Shown: positions 1 through 8,997, counted from the first letter of the stretch. The stretch is DNA of 64,000 nt from Larkinella sp. C7 (GCF_006149005.1 NZ_VBSL01000010.1:145042-209041), one strand, 5' to 3'. Numbers and translations are program-made. Notes: generated from the sequence alone by a model not told the origin.

Positions 1-84
1 ACGAAGCAAAACACCATGAATCAGAAAGATAAACTGGGAACCTGGGCGTATTTGATGATCAACATCCGCCCCACTTTCCTCTAA
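1..84 (+). CDS. C-terminal end of an upstream protein (partial)
   Basis: An open frame runs from the window edge to a TAA at 82-84 and ends in residues WAYLMINIRPTFL. The alternating hydrophobic pattern and the position just before narK suggest the last strand of an outer-membrane beta-barrel protein, but only about 27 residues are visible and the family cannot be named. The stop lies 18 bases before the narK start, so the two genes are probably co-transcribed. An internal ATG at 16 could instead start a 22-residue peptide, which is less likely. Confidence 0.45.
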   Translation, partial: TKQNTMNQKDKLGTWAYLMINIRPTFL

Positions 85-102
85 TCATAAACCGAAAAAG
101 CC

Positions 103-1419
103 ATGAACGCACCCGTAAATAAACCGCTCGAAACGCTGCCCGTATTCAGTTTCTCAGGCATTCAGATGAAGACTTTTCACATCACCTGGATGACGTTTTT
201 TGTCTGCTTTTTCGGCTGGTTCGGTCTGGCCCCGCTGATGCCTGCCATCCGCGCCGATCTGGGACTGACGAAGCCCGAAGTGGGCAACACGATCATTGCC
301 GCCGTGTCGGCCACCATCTTTGCCCGCCTGGTGGTCGGAAAATTGTGCGACACCTGGGGGCCGCGTAAAACCTACACGGCTTTGCTCGTGCTGGGTGCCT
401 TTCCGGTCATGTTTGTCGGACTGGCCCACGACTACACCACATTTTTGCTGTTCCGTCTGGCAATCGGCGTCATCGGTGCCTCGTTTGTCATCACGCAGTT
501 TCATACGTCGGTCATGTTTGCCCCCAAAATCAAGGGAACGGCCAATGCCGTGGCCGGGGGCTGGGGAAACCTGGGCGGGGGCATCACGCAACTCGCCATG
601 CCGGTGATTATGGCCACGATTATCGGTTTTGGCTACACCAAGCCTGAAGCCTGGCGGCTGGCGATGATTTTTCCGGGCGTCCTGATGCTCATCATGGCGT
701 TTGTTTATTTCCGCTACACGAAAGACACACCGAACGGCAACTACCGGGACGCCGGACCGGACGAGATCCAGCGTACGACGGTAAAAGGCGAGAAAATAAG
801 CTTCTGGAAAGCCTGCGCCGACATCCGCGTCTGGGCTCTGTCGCTGGCGTATGCCTGCTGCTTCGGGATGGAAATCACCTTCGACGGGGTGGCGTCGCTC
901 TATTTTTTCGACAATTTCGATATGAAAGAAACCGAAGCCGGTTTCTGGGCCATGCTGTTCGGATTCATGAACATTTTTGCCCGCGCCCTCGGCGGCATCG
1001 TCGCCGACAAAGTGGGAAATCAATACGGTATGCGCGGCAAAGGGCTGTTACTGGCCGGTTTGCTGCTGATGGAAGGCGTCGGCATTGCGCTCTTCGCACA
1101 GTCGGGCAGCCTGTCGATGGCGATTATTTCGATGATCAGCTTTGCACTGTTCCTGAAAATGGCCAATGGCAGCACCTACGCCATTGTGCCGTTCGTCAAT
1201 CCAAAAGCCGTTGGGGTCATTTCGGGGGTTGTCGGTGCCGGTGGTAACATTGGCGGTATGCTGATGGGCTTCCTATTCAAATCGCAATCCATCAGCTACG
1301 GACAGGCCTTCCTCTACATCGGTGGCATTGTCGCAGCGACCGGCCTGTTGCTGTTCCTCGTCAACTTCGGCAAAACCGCCGTCGTAAAAACCGCCGAAAC
1401 CGAATTGCAAACCGCTTAA
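103..1419 (+). CDS. narK: NarK/NasA-type nitrate/nitrite MFS transporter
   Basis: This 438-residue inner-membrane protein of the major facilitator superfamily should import nitrate and/or export nitrite. About twelve hydrophobic segments are visible. The two glycine-rich nitrate signature motifs of the family are present: GGWGNLGGGITQ near residue 147 and GVVGAGGNIGGMLMG near residue 373. The N-terminus has a roughly 20-residue cytoplasmic lead before the first membrane segment. It is the first complete gene of the nitrate operon and is followed by an inverted repeat and then the nitrate reductase gene. The family assignment is firm; the direction of transport is inferred from the assimilatory context. 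Confidence 0.93.
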   Translation: MNAPVNKPLETLPVFSFSGIQMKTFHITWMTFFVCFFGWFGLAPLMPAIRADLGLTKPEVGNTIIAAVSATIFARLVVGKLCDTWGPRKTYTALLVLGAFPVMFVGLAHDYTTFLLFRLAIGVIGASFVITQFHTSVMFAPKIKGTANAVAGGWGNLGGGITQLAMPVIMATIIGFGYTKPEAWRLAMIFPGVLMLIMAFVYFRYTKDTPNGNYRDAGPDEIQRTTVKGEKISFWKACADIRVWALSLAYACCFGMEITFDGVASLYFFDNFDMKETEAGFWAMLFGFMNIFARALGGIVADKVGNQYGMRGKGLLLAGLLLMEGVGIALFAQSGSLSMAIISMISFALFLKMANGSTYAIVPFVNPKAVGVISGVVGAGGNIGGMLMGFLFKSQSISYGQAFLYIGGIVAATGLLLFLVNFGKTAVVKTAETELQTA

Positions 1420-1424
1420 AAAAT

Positions 1425-1517
1425 AATGATGAATGATGGACGATGAACGATGAATTGCTAGCGCACTATATCATGCATTGTCCATCATTCATCGTCCATC
1501 GTTCATCATTCATCATT
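1425..1517. repeat. Word-like inverted repeat, copy 1
   Basis: Between narK and the reductase gene, the left arm (1425-1457) is built from short words such as AATGATG, GACGATG and AACGATG. The right arm (1486-1517) is nearly its reverse complement, so RNA here can fold into an imperfect stem of about 30 pairs. The 32-base right arm is identical to the right arm of copy 2 at 5164-5195. The repeat places in-frame ATGs upstream of the true reductase start, so naive gene calls begin too early at 1443. Confidence 0.8.
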
Positions 1518-1523
1518 CAAACC

Positions 1524-4500
1524 ATGTCTCATCAAACTACCTGTTGCTACTGTGGGGTTGGCTGTGGAATCGTCGTCAAACAGGAGCAGAACGGACGGCT
1601 GACGGTTGAAGGGGATAAGCAACATCCCTCCAACCGCGGCATGCTGTGTTCGAAAGGGATGAATCTGCACTATACGGTAATGGATCAGTCGGATCGGTTG
1701 CTGTATCCGCAGATGCGACTCAACCGGTCGATGCCGCTGCAACGGGTGAGCTGGGATGCCGCGCTGGAACGCACGGCTGCGGTTTTTAAGACCTTCATTC
1801 AAAAGTACGGGCCGGATTCGGTGGCGTTTTATGTGTCAGGGCAATGTCTGACGGAAGAATATTACCTGGTCAACAAGCTGATCAAGGGCTTTATTGGCTC
1901 CAACAACATCGATACCAACTCCCGGCTCTGCATGAGTTCGGCAGTGGTGGGCTATAAACTGTCGCTTGGGGAAGATTCCGTACCGGTTTGCTACGACGAC
2001 ATTGAAGAAGCCGATGTTTTTCTGGTGCAGGGTGCCAATCCGGCCTGGTGTCATCCCATTCTCTGGCGACGGATTGAAGCGCACAAAGCTGCCAATCCAC
2101 ACGTCAAAATCATTTGCGTCGATCCCCGAAAAACCGATACCGCCCGTTCGTCGGATCTGCATTTACCCCTTCGCCCCGGCACCGACATTGTGCTGAACAA
2201 CGCCATCGGCCGGTTGCTGATCGAGAATGGCGACATCGACATCGACTTTATCACCCACCACGCCGACGGTTTTGCGGCTTATCGCGATCAGGTGATGCAG
2301 CGCACGATTGAGGAAGCCGCCGACCTGTGCGGGATTTCGCCCGAAGGCATCCGGCAGGCGGCCGACTGGATTGGCCGCTCGAAGGGCTTTCTGTCGCTCT
2401 GGACAATGGGCCTGAACCAATCGGTGATTGGTGTCAATAAAAACCTGTCGCTCATCAATTTACACCTGATTACGGGTCGGATTGGCAAACCGGGCAACGG
2501 GCCTTTTTCATTGACGGGACAACCCAACGCGATGGGTGGCCGCGAAACCGGCGGCCTGGCCAACAGCCTCCCCGCCCACCGCGACGTGCTGAATGCGGCC
2601 CACCGCGCCGAGGTGGAAGCGTTCTGGAAAAGTCCGGTCAAGATTGCGCCCAAACCCGGCCTGACCGCTACCGAGATGTTCGAAGCGCTGGCGGAAGATA
2701 AATTAAAGGCCATCTGGATCATCAACACGAATCCGCTGGTGAGTATGCCGGATGTCAATGCGGCTGAACTGGCGTTGAAAAAAGCCCGGTTTGTGGTGGT
2801 GCAGGATGTTTCGAACCGCGCGGATACCGTTGGTTTTGCCGATGTTGTGCTGCCCGCTTCCGCCTGGCTTGAAAAAGACGGCACGATGACCAACGCCGAA
2901 CGCCGGATTGCGTACCTGCCCAAAGTCATCGATCCGCCCGGCGAAGCCTTGCCGGATTCGGAAATTCTCTGGCGGTTTGCGCAGAAAATGGGGTTTGGCG
3001 ACTCGTTTACTTATGCGAATTGCTCGGAAGTTTATGACGAATACACCCAACTCACGGCCGGAACGAACGTCGATGTAACGGGCGTGAGTTATAAACTGCT
3101 GAAGAAATACCGGACGATTCAGTGGCCGTTTTCGGAGAAAGACAGAAAAGAGAAGGAAGAAAAATTAATAACGAATGTTGAATTTCGAATAACGAATATC
3201 GAAGGTGGAAAACCGGAAACCGGCACCAAACGACTTTTTACCGATCACCGGTTTCATACCGCCAATGGTCGGGCGCAGATTCATGCAGTTCCCGACGAAA
3301 ACGCATCGGAACCGACGGATGAAGACTTTCCGCTGGTGCTGACCACGGGACGCATCCGCGATCAGTGGCACACGATGACCAAAACCGGTCGGGTGGCCAA
3401 ACTTAATCAGCATAGTCCGCAACCGTTTCTGCAAATCCATCCCGACGACGCAAAAGCGCGGGGCATTCAGGAAGGCCAGTTGGTCGAAGTGCGGGGTCGG
3501 CGGGGCGAGGTGCGCGTCAAGGCCCAGCTTACCGACGAGGTGCGGGCCGGTTTGTGTTTTCTGCCCATGCACTGGGGAAAAATGCCGGTCGGCGGTCCGA
3601 GGAAGAGCAACCTGAACCGCGCCAACAACCTGACGAATGCCCTCATCGATCCCCGTTCGAAAGAACCGGATTTCAAGTTTTCGGCGGTCGAGGTCGTCCC
3701 CTACCGAAAACCGGTTGAAAAAATTGTCATTATCGGAGCCGGGTCGGCGGGATTGGGCTTTATCAATGCTTACCGAACTTTAAATACGGACGACGAGATT
3801 CACGTCTTTTCCAGAGAAATCTATCCGTTCTACAACCGGGTTTTGCTGCCCGATTACATCAGCGGGGCGCAGTCGTGGGAGCAACTTGTCAAGTTGCGCG
3901 AGGATCAGTTTGGGGATGCCAACATCCGGGTTCATAAGGGCGTTAGCATCGTCCACATCGACCGGAAAGCCAAAGTGCTGATCGACAGCAATGGCGTGGA
4001 ACACACCTACGACAAACTGCTGCTCGGTACGGGAAGCCGGGCTTTTATGCCCCGGGGCGTTCCGCCATTACCGGGCATTTTCAACATGCGGTCACGGCTC
4101 GATGCCGATTCGCTGCTGCCTTTCCTGAAGCAACCGGAAGGCGGGGCCGAACCACACACGGTCATTGTGGGGGGCGGTTTGTTGGGTCTGGAACTGGCGG
4201 CTTCGCTGCGTCAGATCAACGTACGGGTGACGGTGATTCAGCGGGCGGGGCGGTTTATGGAACGCCAGATCGATCCGCTGGCGAGTGAGTTGTTGTATCT
4301 GGAACTGAAAGAACGCGGCATCGATGTGTTTTTCAACGAGGAAGTCCAGACGTTTGCCGGAACCACCAAAGTGGAAGGCATTCAGTTAAAATCGGGCCAT
4401 AAAATACCGTGTCAGGTCGTGGTGATCGCCATAGGTACGGAACCGAATATCGAACTGGCGCGGGAAGCCGGACTCGACTGCAACCGGGGTGTGGTGGTGA

Positions 4501-5141
4501 ATGATTACCTGCAAACATCGGACCCGGACATTTTTGCCGCGGGCGAACTGGCGCAGTGGAATGGTCAGATGTGGGGCATCACGCTGGCCGCCGAGCAACA
4601 GGCCGAAATAGCCGCCGGTTTCATTGCCGGGGACGTTTCCAAGCCGTACCGGGGCAGCGTGGCAATCAGCATCCTGAAAATGGAAGGACTGCATTTGTGC
4701 AGCATCGGCATGGCCGAAACGCCCCCGAATGATTCCAGCTACGAAGAAATTGTTTTCATCGACAAGTCGAAACGGTATTATAAAAAATGCATCGTTCAGG
4801 GCGACAAGCTCGTGGGGGCCATCTTGATTGGGGATAAGAACGAATTTGCGGAGTTCCGCGACCTGATTGCCAAAGGAACGGAATTGTCGGAAAAACGCCT
4901 GCAACTGCTGCGGGCCAGCAAAGCCGTCGATCCGATGGAGGGCAAACTGGTGTGTTCCTGCAACAGCGTCGGACAGGGCAACCTGGAGCGTGCCATTCAG
5001 GCGGGTTGCACCGATTTTCAGCAATTGTGCCAGAAAACCGGCGCCGGAACCGGCTGCGGTTCGTGTCGCCCGGAAGTGCGGAGTATTTTGGAAAAGATGA
5101 ACGAGCGGGTGCTTTTACAAACGATGAATGATGAACGATGA
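1524..5141 (+). CDS. Assimilatory molybdenum nitrate reductase fused to FAD/[2Fe-2S] electron-input module
   Basis: A single chain of 1205 residues combines a NasA/NarB-like catalytic part with a NasB/NirB-like reductase part. The N-terminal [4Fe-4S] ligands are C7, C10, C14 and C42. The bis-MGD molybdopterin domains follow to about residue 700. A pyridine-nucleotide-disulfide-type FAD/NAD(P)H domain starts near residue 730 (VIIGAGSAGLGF) with a second nucleotide motif VIVGGGLLGLELA. A BFD-like [2Fe-2S] domain lies at about 1145-1195 (CSC ... GTGCGSC). Electrons can therefore pass from NAD(P)H to nitrate within one polypeptide. I start it at 1524 (MSHQTTC...) because the 27 preceding in-frame residues are translated repeat DNA. 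The last residues, TMNDER, and the stop codon are also supplied by repeat copy 2. A third repeat lies in frame at 3167-3203. Confidence 0.9.
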   Translation: MSHQTTCCYCGVGCGIVVKQEQNGRLTVEGDKQHPSNRGMLCSKGMNLHYTVMDQSDRLLYPQMRLNRSMPLQRVSWDAALERTAAVFKTFIQKYGPDSVAFYVSGQCLTEEYYLVNKLIKGFIGSNNIDTNSRLCMSSAVVGYKLSLGEDSVPVCYDDIEEADVFLVQGANPAWCHPILWRRIEAHKAANPHVKIICVDPRKTDTARSSDLHLPLRPGTDIVLNNAIGRLLIENGDIDIDFITHHADGFAAYRDQVMQRTIEEAADLCGISPEGIRQAADWIGRSKGFLSLWTMGLNQSVIGVNKNLSLINLHLITGRIGKPGNGPFSLTGQPNAMGGRETGGLANSLPAHRDVLNAAHRAEVEAFWKSPVKIAPKPGLTATEMFEALAEDKLKAIWIINTNPLVSMPDVNAAELALKKARFVVVQDVSNRADTVGFADVVLPASAWLEKDGTMTNAERRIAYLPKVIDPPGEALPDSEILWRFAQKMGFGDSFTYANCSEVYDEYTQLTAGTNVDVTGVSYKLLKKYRTIQWPFSEKDRKEKEEKLITNVEFRITNIEGGKPETGTKRLFTDHRFHTANGRAQIHAVPDENASEPTDEDFPLVLTTGRIRDQWHTMTKTGRVAKLNQHSPQPFLQIHPDDAKARGIQEGQLVEVRGRRGEVRVKAQLTDEVRAGLCFLPMHWGKMPVGGPRKSNLNRANNLTNALIDPRSKEPDFKFSAVEVVPYRKPVEKIVIIGAGSAGLGFINAYRTLNTDDEIHVFSREIYPFYNRVLLPDYISGAQSWEQLVKLREDQFGDANIRVHKGVSIVHIDRKAKVLIDSNGVEHTYDKLLLGTGSRAFMPRGVPPLPGIFNMRSRLDADSLLPFLKQPEGGAEPHTVIVGGGLLGLELAASLRQINVRVTVIQRAGRFMERQIDPLASELLYLELKERGIDVFFNEEVQTFAGTTKVEGIQLKSGHKIPCQVVVIAIGTEPNIELAREAGLDCNRGVVVNDYLQTSDPDIFAAGELAQWNGQMWGITLAAEQQAEIAAGFIAGDVSKPYRGSVAISILKMEGLHLCSIGMAETPPNDSSYEEIVFIDKSKRYYKKCIVQGDKLVGAILIGDKNEFAEFRDLIAKGTELSEKRLQLLRASKAVDPMEGKLVCSCNSVGQGNLERAIQAGCTDFQQLCQKTGAGTGCGSCRPEVRSILEKMNERVLLQTMNDER
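3167..3203 (+). repeat. Word-like repeat inserted in frame within the nitrate reductase gene
   Basis: The stretch contains TAACGAAT twice (3169 and 3190) together with TTGAATTTCGAAT, a low-complexity word pattern unlike the surrounding coding sequence. It is read as LITNVEFRITNIEGG and sits after a lysine/glutamate-rich linker (DRKEKEEK) and before the C-terminal molybdopterin-binding part. The reading frame is preserved, so the insertion probably lies in a surface linker. Confidence 0.6.
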
Positions 5142-5195
5142 ACGATGCCTGTATGCATCAGCCCATTCATCGTCCATCGTTCATCATTCATCATT
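5121..5195. repeat. Word-like inverted repeat, copy 2
   Basis: This is the second copy of the AATGATG/AACGATG repeat, between the nitrate reductase gene and the next gene. The left arm (about 5121-5147) overlaps the reductase stop codon, and the right arm (5164-5195) is identical over 32 bases to that of copy 1. The arms are complementary and can form a stem in the transcript. Confidence 0.8.
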
Positions 5196-5198
5196 ACA

Positions 5199-6680
5199 AT
5201 GAGAGATTATTACACCCTCAAAGTCAACCTTCCGGCCGGGATCAGTTCGCCGGGAACGTTGCAGAATCTGTTGGCGCTGGCCCGGAATGCCAATGTTCGG
5301 AACGTTCGTTTTGGTGCCCGGCAGCAGTTGCTCATGACGGTGCATTACGAAGACCTGCGCGCGTTGGAAAAAGAGCTGAAAAAGCATCCGATTCCCTACG
5401 AAATCAATACCGATCAGTTTCCCAACATCATCAGTTCGTACTGCGGGGAAGACGTGTTTCGGACGGGCGCGTGGCTGCGGGAAAGTGAATATCACACGGT
5501 TCTGGACCAGTTTGACGAGCAGCCCCGTTTAAAGATAAACCTGTCGGACTCCAACCAGAGTTTCACGCCCTTTTTTACGGGAAATCTCAATTTTATCGCG
5601 TCCCCCGAGCCCCATTTCTGGTATTTGTACGTTCGCCCGAAGCAGAGCAACACGGTTTTTCGCTGGCCGGAACTCGTCTATACCAACGATCTGGGTCGCC
5701 TGGCCAAAGCCGTTGAAACGGCACTGCTGGACAGCGAATCGGACTACCGGGATGCAGAAACGCTGCACAAAACCGTCACGAGTCGCGCTGGTTTTATTAC
5801 CCAACCGGCGACGCAGGAGGTCGAACTGCCGGAGTTTTCGTTGCCGTATTACGAAGGATTCAACCGCTACGGTGAACGGTCGTGGCTCGGATTATACCGC
5901 CGGGATGAGCAGTTTCCCATCGATTTTTTGCTGGACATGTGCGCGCTGTGTCTGAAAACCCGCATCGGAGAGATCTGCGTAACACCCTGGAAATCCTTGA
6001 TTATCAAAGGAATTGAAGAGAAAGACCGGCGAGCGTGGTCATATGTGCTGGCCAAACACAACATCAACGTGCGCCATGCCGCCAACGAACTGGCCTGGCA
6101 AACGGAAGACCACAGCGACGACGGTCTGCAACTGAAAAACTACGTCATCCGGTATTTCGAAAAATACGATATGCGGACGTTTGGGCTGTGTTTTGGCGTA
6201 CAAACCCGCCCGAAATCGGAAGTCTTCGGCTCCGTGCTGGTGCGCAAACGCCCGCTGCTCCGGATCGGTCACCTGGCGCTTTTCAGCGTGTACGACCTGT
6301 ATTATACCGAAAATTTCAACCCGAACAGCCGGACGTATATCCGGTTCGAGAAAGGATTGTTCAAACCGTTTCTGCCATACCAGATCGACCGCTTGTGCCG
6401 CAAATTCAGCAACCGCCGTTCGCTCGAAACGAGCAAATCCGTCCGGCTCGAACCGGAAAATCCGGAACCGGCTCCCGTTGCGGCCAGTCGATTGTACCAG
6501 TGTCCGCATTGCTTTACCGTGTATGATCCGCAGTACGGTGACGAACGGCGCGGCATTCCGGCGGACGTATCATTCAGCCAGTTACCCAGCGACTATACCT
6601 GTTCTACCTGCGATGCCCCCAAAACCGAGTTACAGGAAATTCAGCTCGAAGTAATCAACCAAAACCCGACTTTTCGATGA
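5199..6680 (+). CDS. Degenerate sulfite/nitrite-reductase-fold protein with C-terminal rubredoxin
   Basis: This 493-residue protein has the two ferredoxin-like half-domains of the siroheme nitrite/sulfite reductase fold (about 5-70 and 210-300) and a rubredoxin domain at about 430-480, whose four iron ligands are seen as YQCPHC and YTCSTC. In active enzymes the siroheme-coupled [4Fe-4S] cluster needs two cysteine pairs. Here only one cysteine of the first pair seems kept (SSYCGEDVF), and the second pair region reads LSDSNQSFTPF. I therefore infer that it is not a nitrite reductase itself but an electron carrier, assembly or partner protein of the nitrate reductase. The start at 5199 (MRDYYTL) follows repeat copy 2; upstream in-frame codons are repeat sequence. 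Its stop overlaps the next start as ATGA. Confidence 0.75.
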   Translation: MRDYYTLKVNLPAGISSPGTLQNLLALARNANVRNVRFGARQQLLMTVHYEDLRALEKELKKHPIPYEINTDQFPNIISSYCGEDVFRTGAWLRESEYHTVLDQFDEQPRLKINLSDSNQSFTPFFTGNLNFIASPEPHFWYLYVRPKQSNTVFRWPELVYTNDLGRLAKAVETALLDSESDYRDAETLHKTVTSRAGFITQPATQEVELPEFSLPYYEGFNRYGERSWLGLYRRDEQFPIDFLLDMCALCLKTRIGEICVTPWKSLIIKGIEEKDRRAWSYVLAKHNINVRHAANELAWQTEDHSDDGLQLKNYVIRYFEKYDMRTFGLCFGVQTRPKSEVFGSVLVRKRPLLRIGHLALFSVYDLYYTENFNPNSRTYIRFEKGLFKPFLPYQIDRLCRKFSNRRSLETSKSVRLEPENPEPAPVAASRLYQCPHCFTVYDPQYGDERRGIPADVSFSQLPSDYTCSTCDAPKTELQEIQLEVINQNPTFR

Positions 6681-7153
6681 AACCACAGGCTGTTGATCCC
6701 GTGTATTTTGCTTTTGAGAACGACTTTGTCGACACGTTTCGCTGCATTCCGATGATTGTCCGCTACAAACTCGACACGTGCGGCATCAAGCTGAAACTCC
6801 CGGAATGGGTGAAACTGCGGGTCGATGAAAAACGCGAACTGGCGATCCGCCCGTGTTATACCGAATCGGAAATCGAACAATACCGCCAGTATCTGATTCA
6901 GCGGGTGGCCGAGCGTTGCCAGAAAACCGTCAGCGAACTACCACCGGTGGAGGCAACCTGGGATATTCTGGGCGAGGTTCCGGGCGAAGTACAGGAAAAA
7001 GCGCGGGAATTCAACTGTGCGCCCCTGACCCTCCGGCAATGGATTCGGCTGGATGTGCTCCAGCGGTTTGCGCTGATCAAGCTCTGCCGGTCGGGTCACG
7101 AAGGAAAAAACTTCCCCCGCGCTTTGCGAGAATTCGGGATTGCTACGGCTTAA
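6677..7153 (+). CDS. narM: NarM-like nitrate-reductase-associated protein
   Basis: The 158-residue product matches the small conserved nitrate-reductase-associated family known from cyanobacteria as NarM. Diagnostic parts are FENDFVDTFRCIPMIVRYKL, DTCGIKLKLPEW and the C-terminal LTLRQWIRLDVLQRFALIKL. NarM is required for nitrate reductase activity in cyanobacteria, probably in maturation or electron transfer. Here it overlaps the preceding gene by four bases (ATGA), so the two are translationally coupled. It closes the nitrate operon and converges with the HD-domain gene. Confidence 0.8.
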   Translation: MKPQAVDPVYFAFENDFVDTFRCIPMIVRYKLDTCGIKLKLPEWVKLRVDEKRELAIRPCYTESEIEQYRQYLIQRVAERCQKTVSELPPVEATWDILGEVPGEVQEKAREFNCAPLTLRQWIRLDVLQRFALIKLCRSGHEGKNFPRALREFGIATA

Positions 7154-7182
7154 AACTGGTCGTTGCGGTACGTGGAAACGGA

Positions 7183-7713
7183 TTATTTCGTAAACATGGG
7201 AAGCGGATTCAGCGGATGTCCGAAGAAATTCTTCGCTAATTTTTTGGTGAGAAACCAGTGAAACCCCCGATTGGGCAGCCGCTCCCGGTTTTTCCGGATC
7301 TGGTGCTGGTCGGCTCCGAACGTCAACAGGCCCAGCGACACATCGATCCAATCCGCTTTCCGGAAGTTTTCGACGGTTTTCTCGAAGTTACCACGATACG
7401 GACTGATTTTGTGGTGCCAGTAAATCATCAGCGTAATTTCTTCGATCCACTCTGGTTTCCCGGTTTCGGTCAGGTAGTGTCGGGCCTGCGCCACGGAAGG
7501 GTCTAAATAATCAATGGTGTGATTGGTCCAGATGCCGATGTCATGAAAAACGACGGCCAGGGCGTATTTTTCTTCGTTGGTTGCATCCCGATCCAGCAAA
7601 AGACAATTCAGAAAAACCCGGTAGACGTGGTTGCGGTATCTGTCATAATCTGCCCCAATGACGGGTTTGAAGATCTGTAGCAAGGCTTCGATGGAGGGAT
7701 GGGGGTAGTTCAT
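7183..7713 (-). CDS. HD-domain phosphohydrolase-like protein
   Basis: The 176-residue protein has the metal-binding HD pattern: H29, then H57-D58 in VVFHDIGIW, and a further histidine pair in YWHHKISPYRG. HD proteins hydrolyse nucleotides or other phosphate esters; the substrate cannot be read from sequence. It is cytoplasmic, with no signal peptide. It lies 15 bases downstream of the DUF5655 gene on the same strand and may be co-transcribed with it. It converges with narM, with 29 bases between stops. Confidence 0.75.
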   Translation of the reverse strand: MNYPHPSIEALLQIFKPVIGADYDRYRNHVYRVFLNCLLLDRDATNEEKYALAVVFHDIGIWTNHTIDYLDPSVAQARHYLTETGKPEWIEEITLMIYWHHKISPYRGNFEKTVENFRKADWIDVSLGLLTFGADQHQIRKNRERLPNRGFHWFLTKKLAKNFFGHPLNPLPMFTK

Positions 7714-7728
7714 AAATCAGCGGACCTT

Positions 7729-8646
7729 TTATGCTTTATTCTTTCGCAAGGATTGTTTTAAAAGACTTAAAATGTAATCAATATCTTCAAGATCCGTCAA
7801 TTTAATTTCATAAGCTCCGTTTCCCCAATGCCCAACATTTGAAACATCGCGAGTGACTTTTTTTTGATCTTGCAAGTCGCCACTTTTTAAATTCAGGTAA
7901 ATTTTAAGCCCTTTACCTTGCAATACAACATCGCAGAATATATTATTATCTACCTTAAAGCCAATGGTCTGTTTTTTAGGCTGAACGGTTATGTTGTCAT
8001 CCATATTCAGTAATCTATCCTTGACGTTCTCGAATAGCTCACGGGTTTCAAAATCTACTTTTTGCAGGTGATCCTGCTCCGTATAAACTTTTACTTCTTT
8101 ACTAACGGCTTCTACCGTATCATCTGAACGGGAGATAGTTTTAATACTTTCTTTCGCAGAAGCTTTCTGCAATTGTTCAAAAGATAGTGTATCATTTTCA
8201 AATTTTTTAACCTCCCATAGCTCGATAGGCAAGTCTTTGAAATTTATAGCTTCTCGCTGGTAGGTGGTGAAGAAAGGAGCTACAAAAATTACCTTAGATT
8301 GTGTCCAGTCAACATCCAGCCGCTTCAAGCTCTGGTTTTGACTTTCATTATACTCTAAGATAAAATCTGCCTTATTATTCAGCATTAGCGATAAATATGC
8401 ATAGCCCTGATCAATTACACTAAAGGTTTTATCTCGCTTATATTCAATAATAACAAACGCTTTAGTCTCCGGATCGAAAGCCAGGGTATCAATCCGAAAA
8501 TTGTTCAGCGAAAATTCAGAGCGTATAAAATTAATTCGTAATAAGATTTGCAGATTTTGCTCCGTTAGACGCTGAATCTCCCGTTCCAGTTTGAATGAAA
8601 CTTCTTTTATGTGTTCTAATTTATGTTCTATTCTAAACAATGGCAT
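7729..8646 (-). CDS. DUF5655 protein with PD-(D/E)XK nuclease-like N-terminus
   Basis: The 305-residue protein has two parts. Residues about 40-100 contain RIDTLAFDPETKAFVIIEYK followed by RDKTFSVIDQGYAYL, the D...ExK...Q arrangement of the NucS/DUF91 branch of the PD-(D/E)XK nuclease fold. Residues about 190-300 match the DUF5655 domain (predicted transport protein), with the typical end VGHWGNGAYEIKL followed by DLEDIDYILSLL. No membrane segment is visible, so the transport label looks inherited rather than demonstrated. The gene is clearly AT-richer than its neighbours and uses different codons, suggesting acquisition. A role in DNA processing or defence is possible but only inferred. Confidence 0.75.
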   Translation of the reverse strand: MPLFRIEHKLEHIKEVSFKLEREIQRLTEQNLQILLRINFIRSEFSLNNFRIDTLAFDPETKAFVIIEYKRDKTFSVIDQGYAYLSLMLNNKADFILEYNESQNQSLKRLDVDWTQSKVIFVAPFFTTYQREAINFKDLPIELWEVKKFENDTLSFEQLQKASAKESIKTISRSDDTVEAVSKEVKVYTEQDHLQKVDFETRELFENVKDRLLNMDDNITVQPKKQTIGFKVDNNIFCDVVLQGKGLKIYLNLKSGDLQDQKKVTRDVSNVGHWGNGAYEIKLTDLEDIDYILSLLKQSLRKNKA

Positions 8647-8997
8647 AGCGATTTGGCTGGTATGGTTACGCTTTATTGTGCAGGGAACGCTTACTTGCTA
8701 CGATGCATCACAGAGCAAAGCACGCAAAAAAAAATGAAACACCTGAAAACCACTTTGTAATTAATGCATGAAAGCCACTCCAAAGCACTTATACCAAAAG
8801 GCAAACGATTCCAACAGGTATTTTTCAGCCTTTCCACAATCTCCGAATGGCTCGAAACGATTCGTTGCGATGGCCTCTCTTTTTAATTTTCAGTCGGCCA
8901 ACGGGTCGGAATCGCCCCCTCAACTTGTCGTTTTCACCCCTCCTGATTCCGAAAAAAACCGTCACCTTTGTTCCATACCAAACCCCTATTCAACACC
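8647..8997. other. Intergenic stretch without a recognisable gene
   Basis: This 351-base gap separates the divergent DUF5655 and SRPBCC genes and should hold both promoters. Short open frames exist, but they lack a recognisable protein and overlap in several frames. I see no convincing TTTG...TAnnTTTG promoter pair, terminator or repeat. Confidence 0.5.

Noticed and set aside
5199-6680. Calling the rubredoxin-tailed protein a functional siroheme nitrite reductase
   Set aside because: Most cysteines expected for the siroheme-coupled cluster are not visible.
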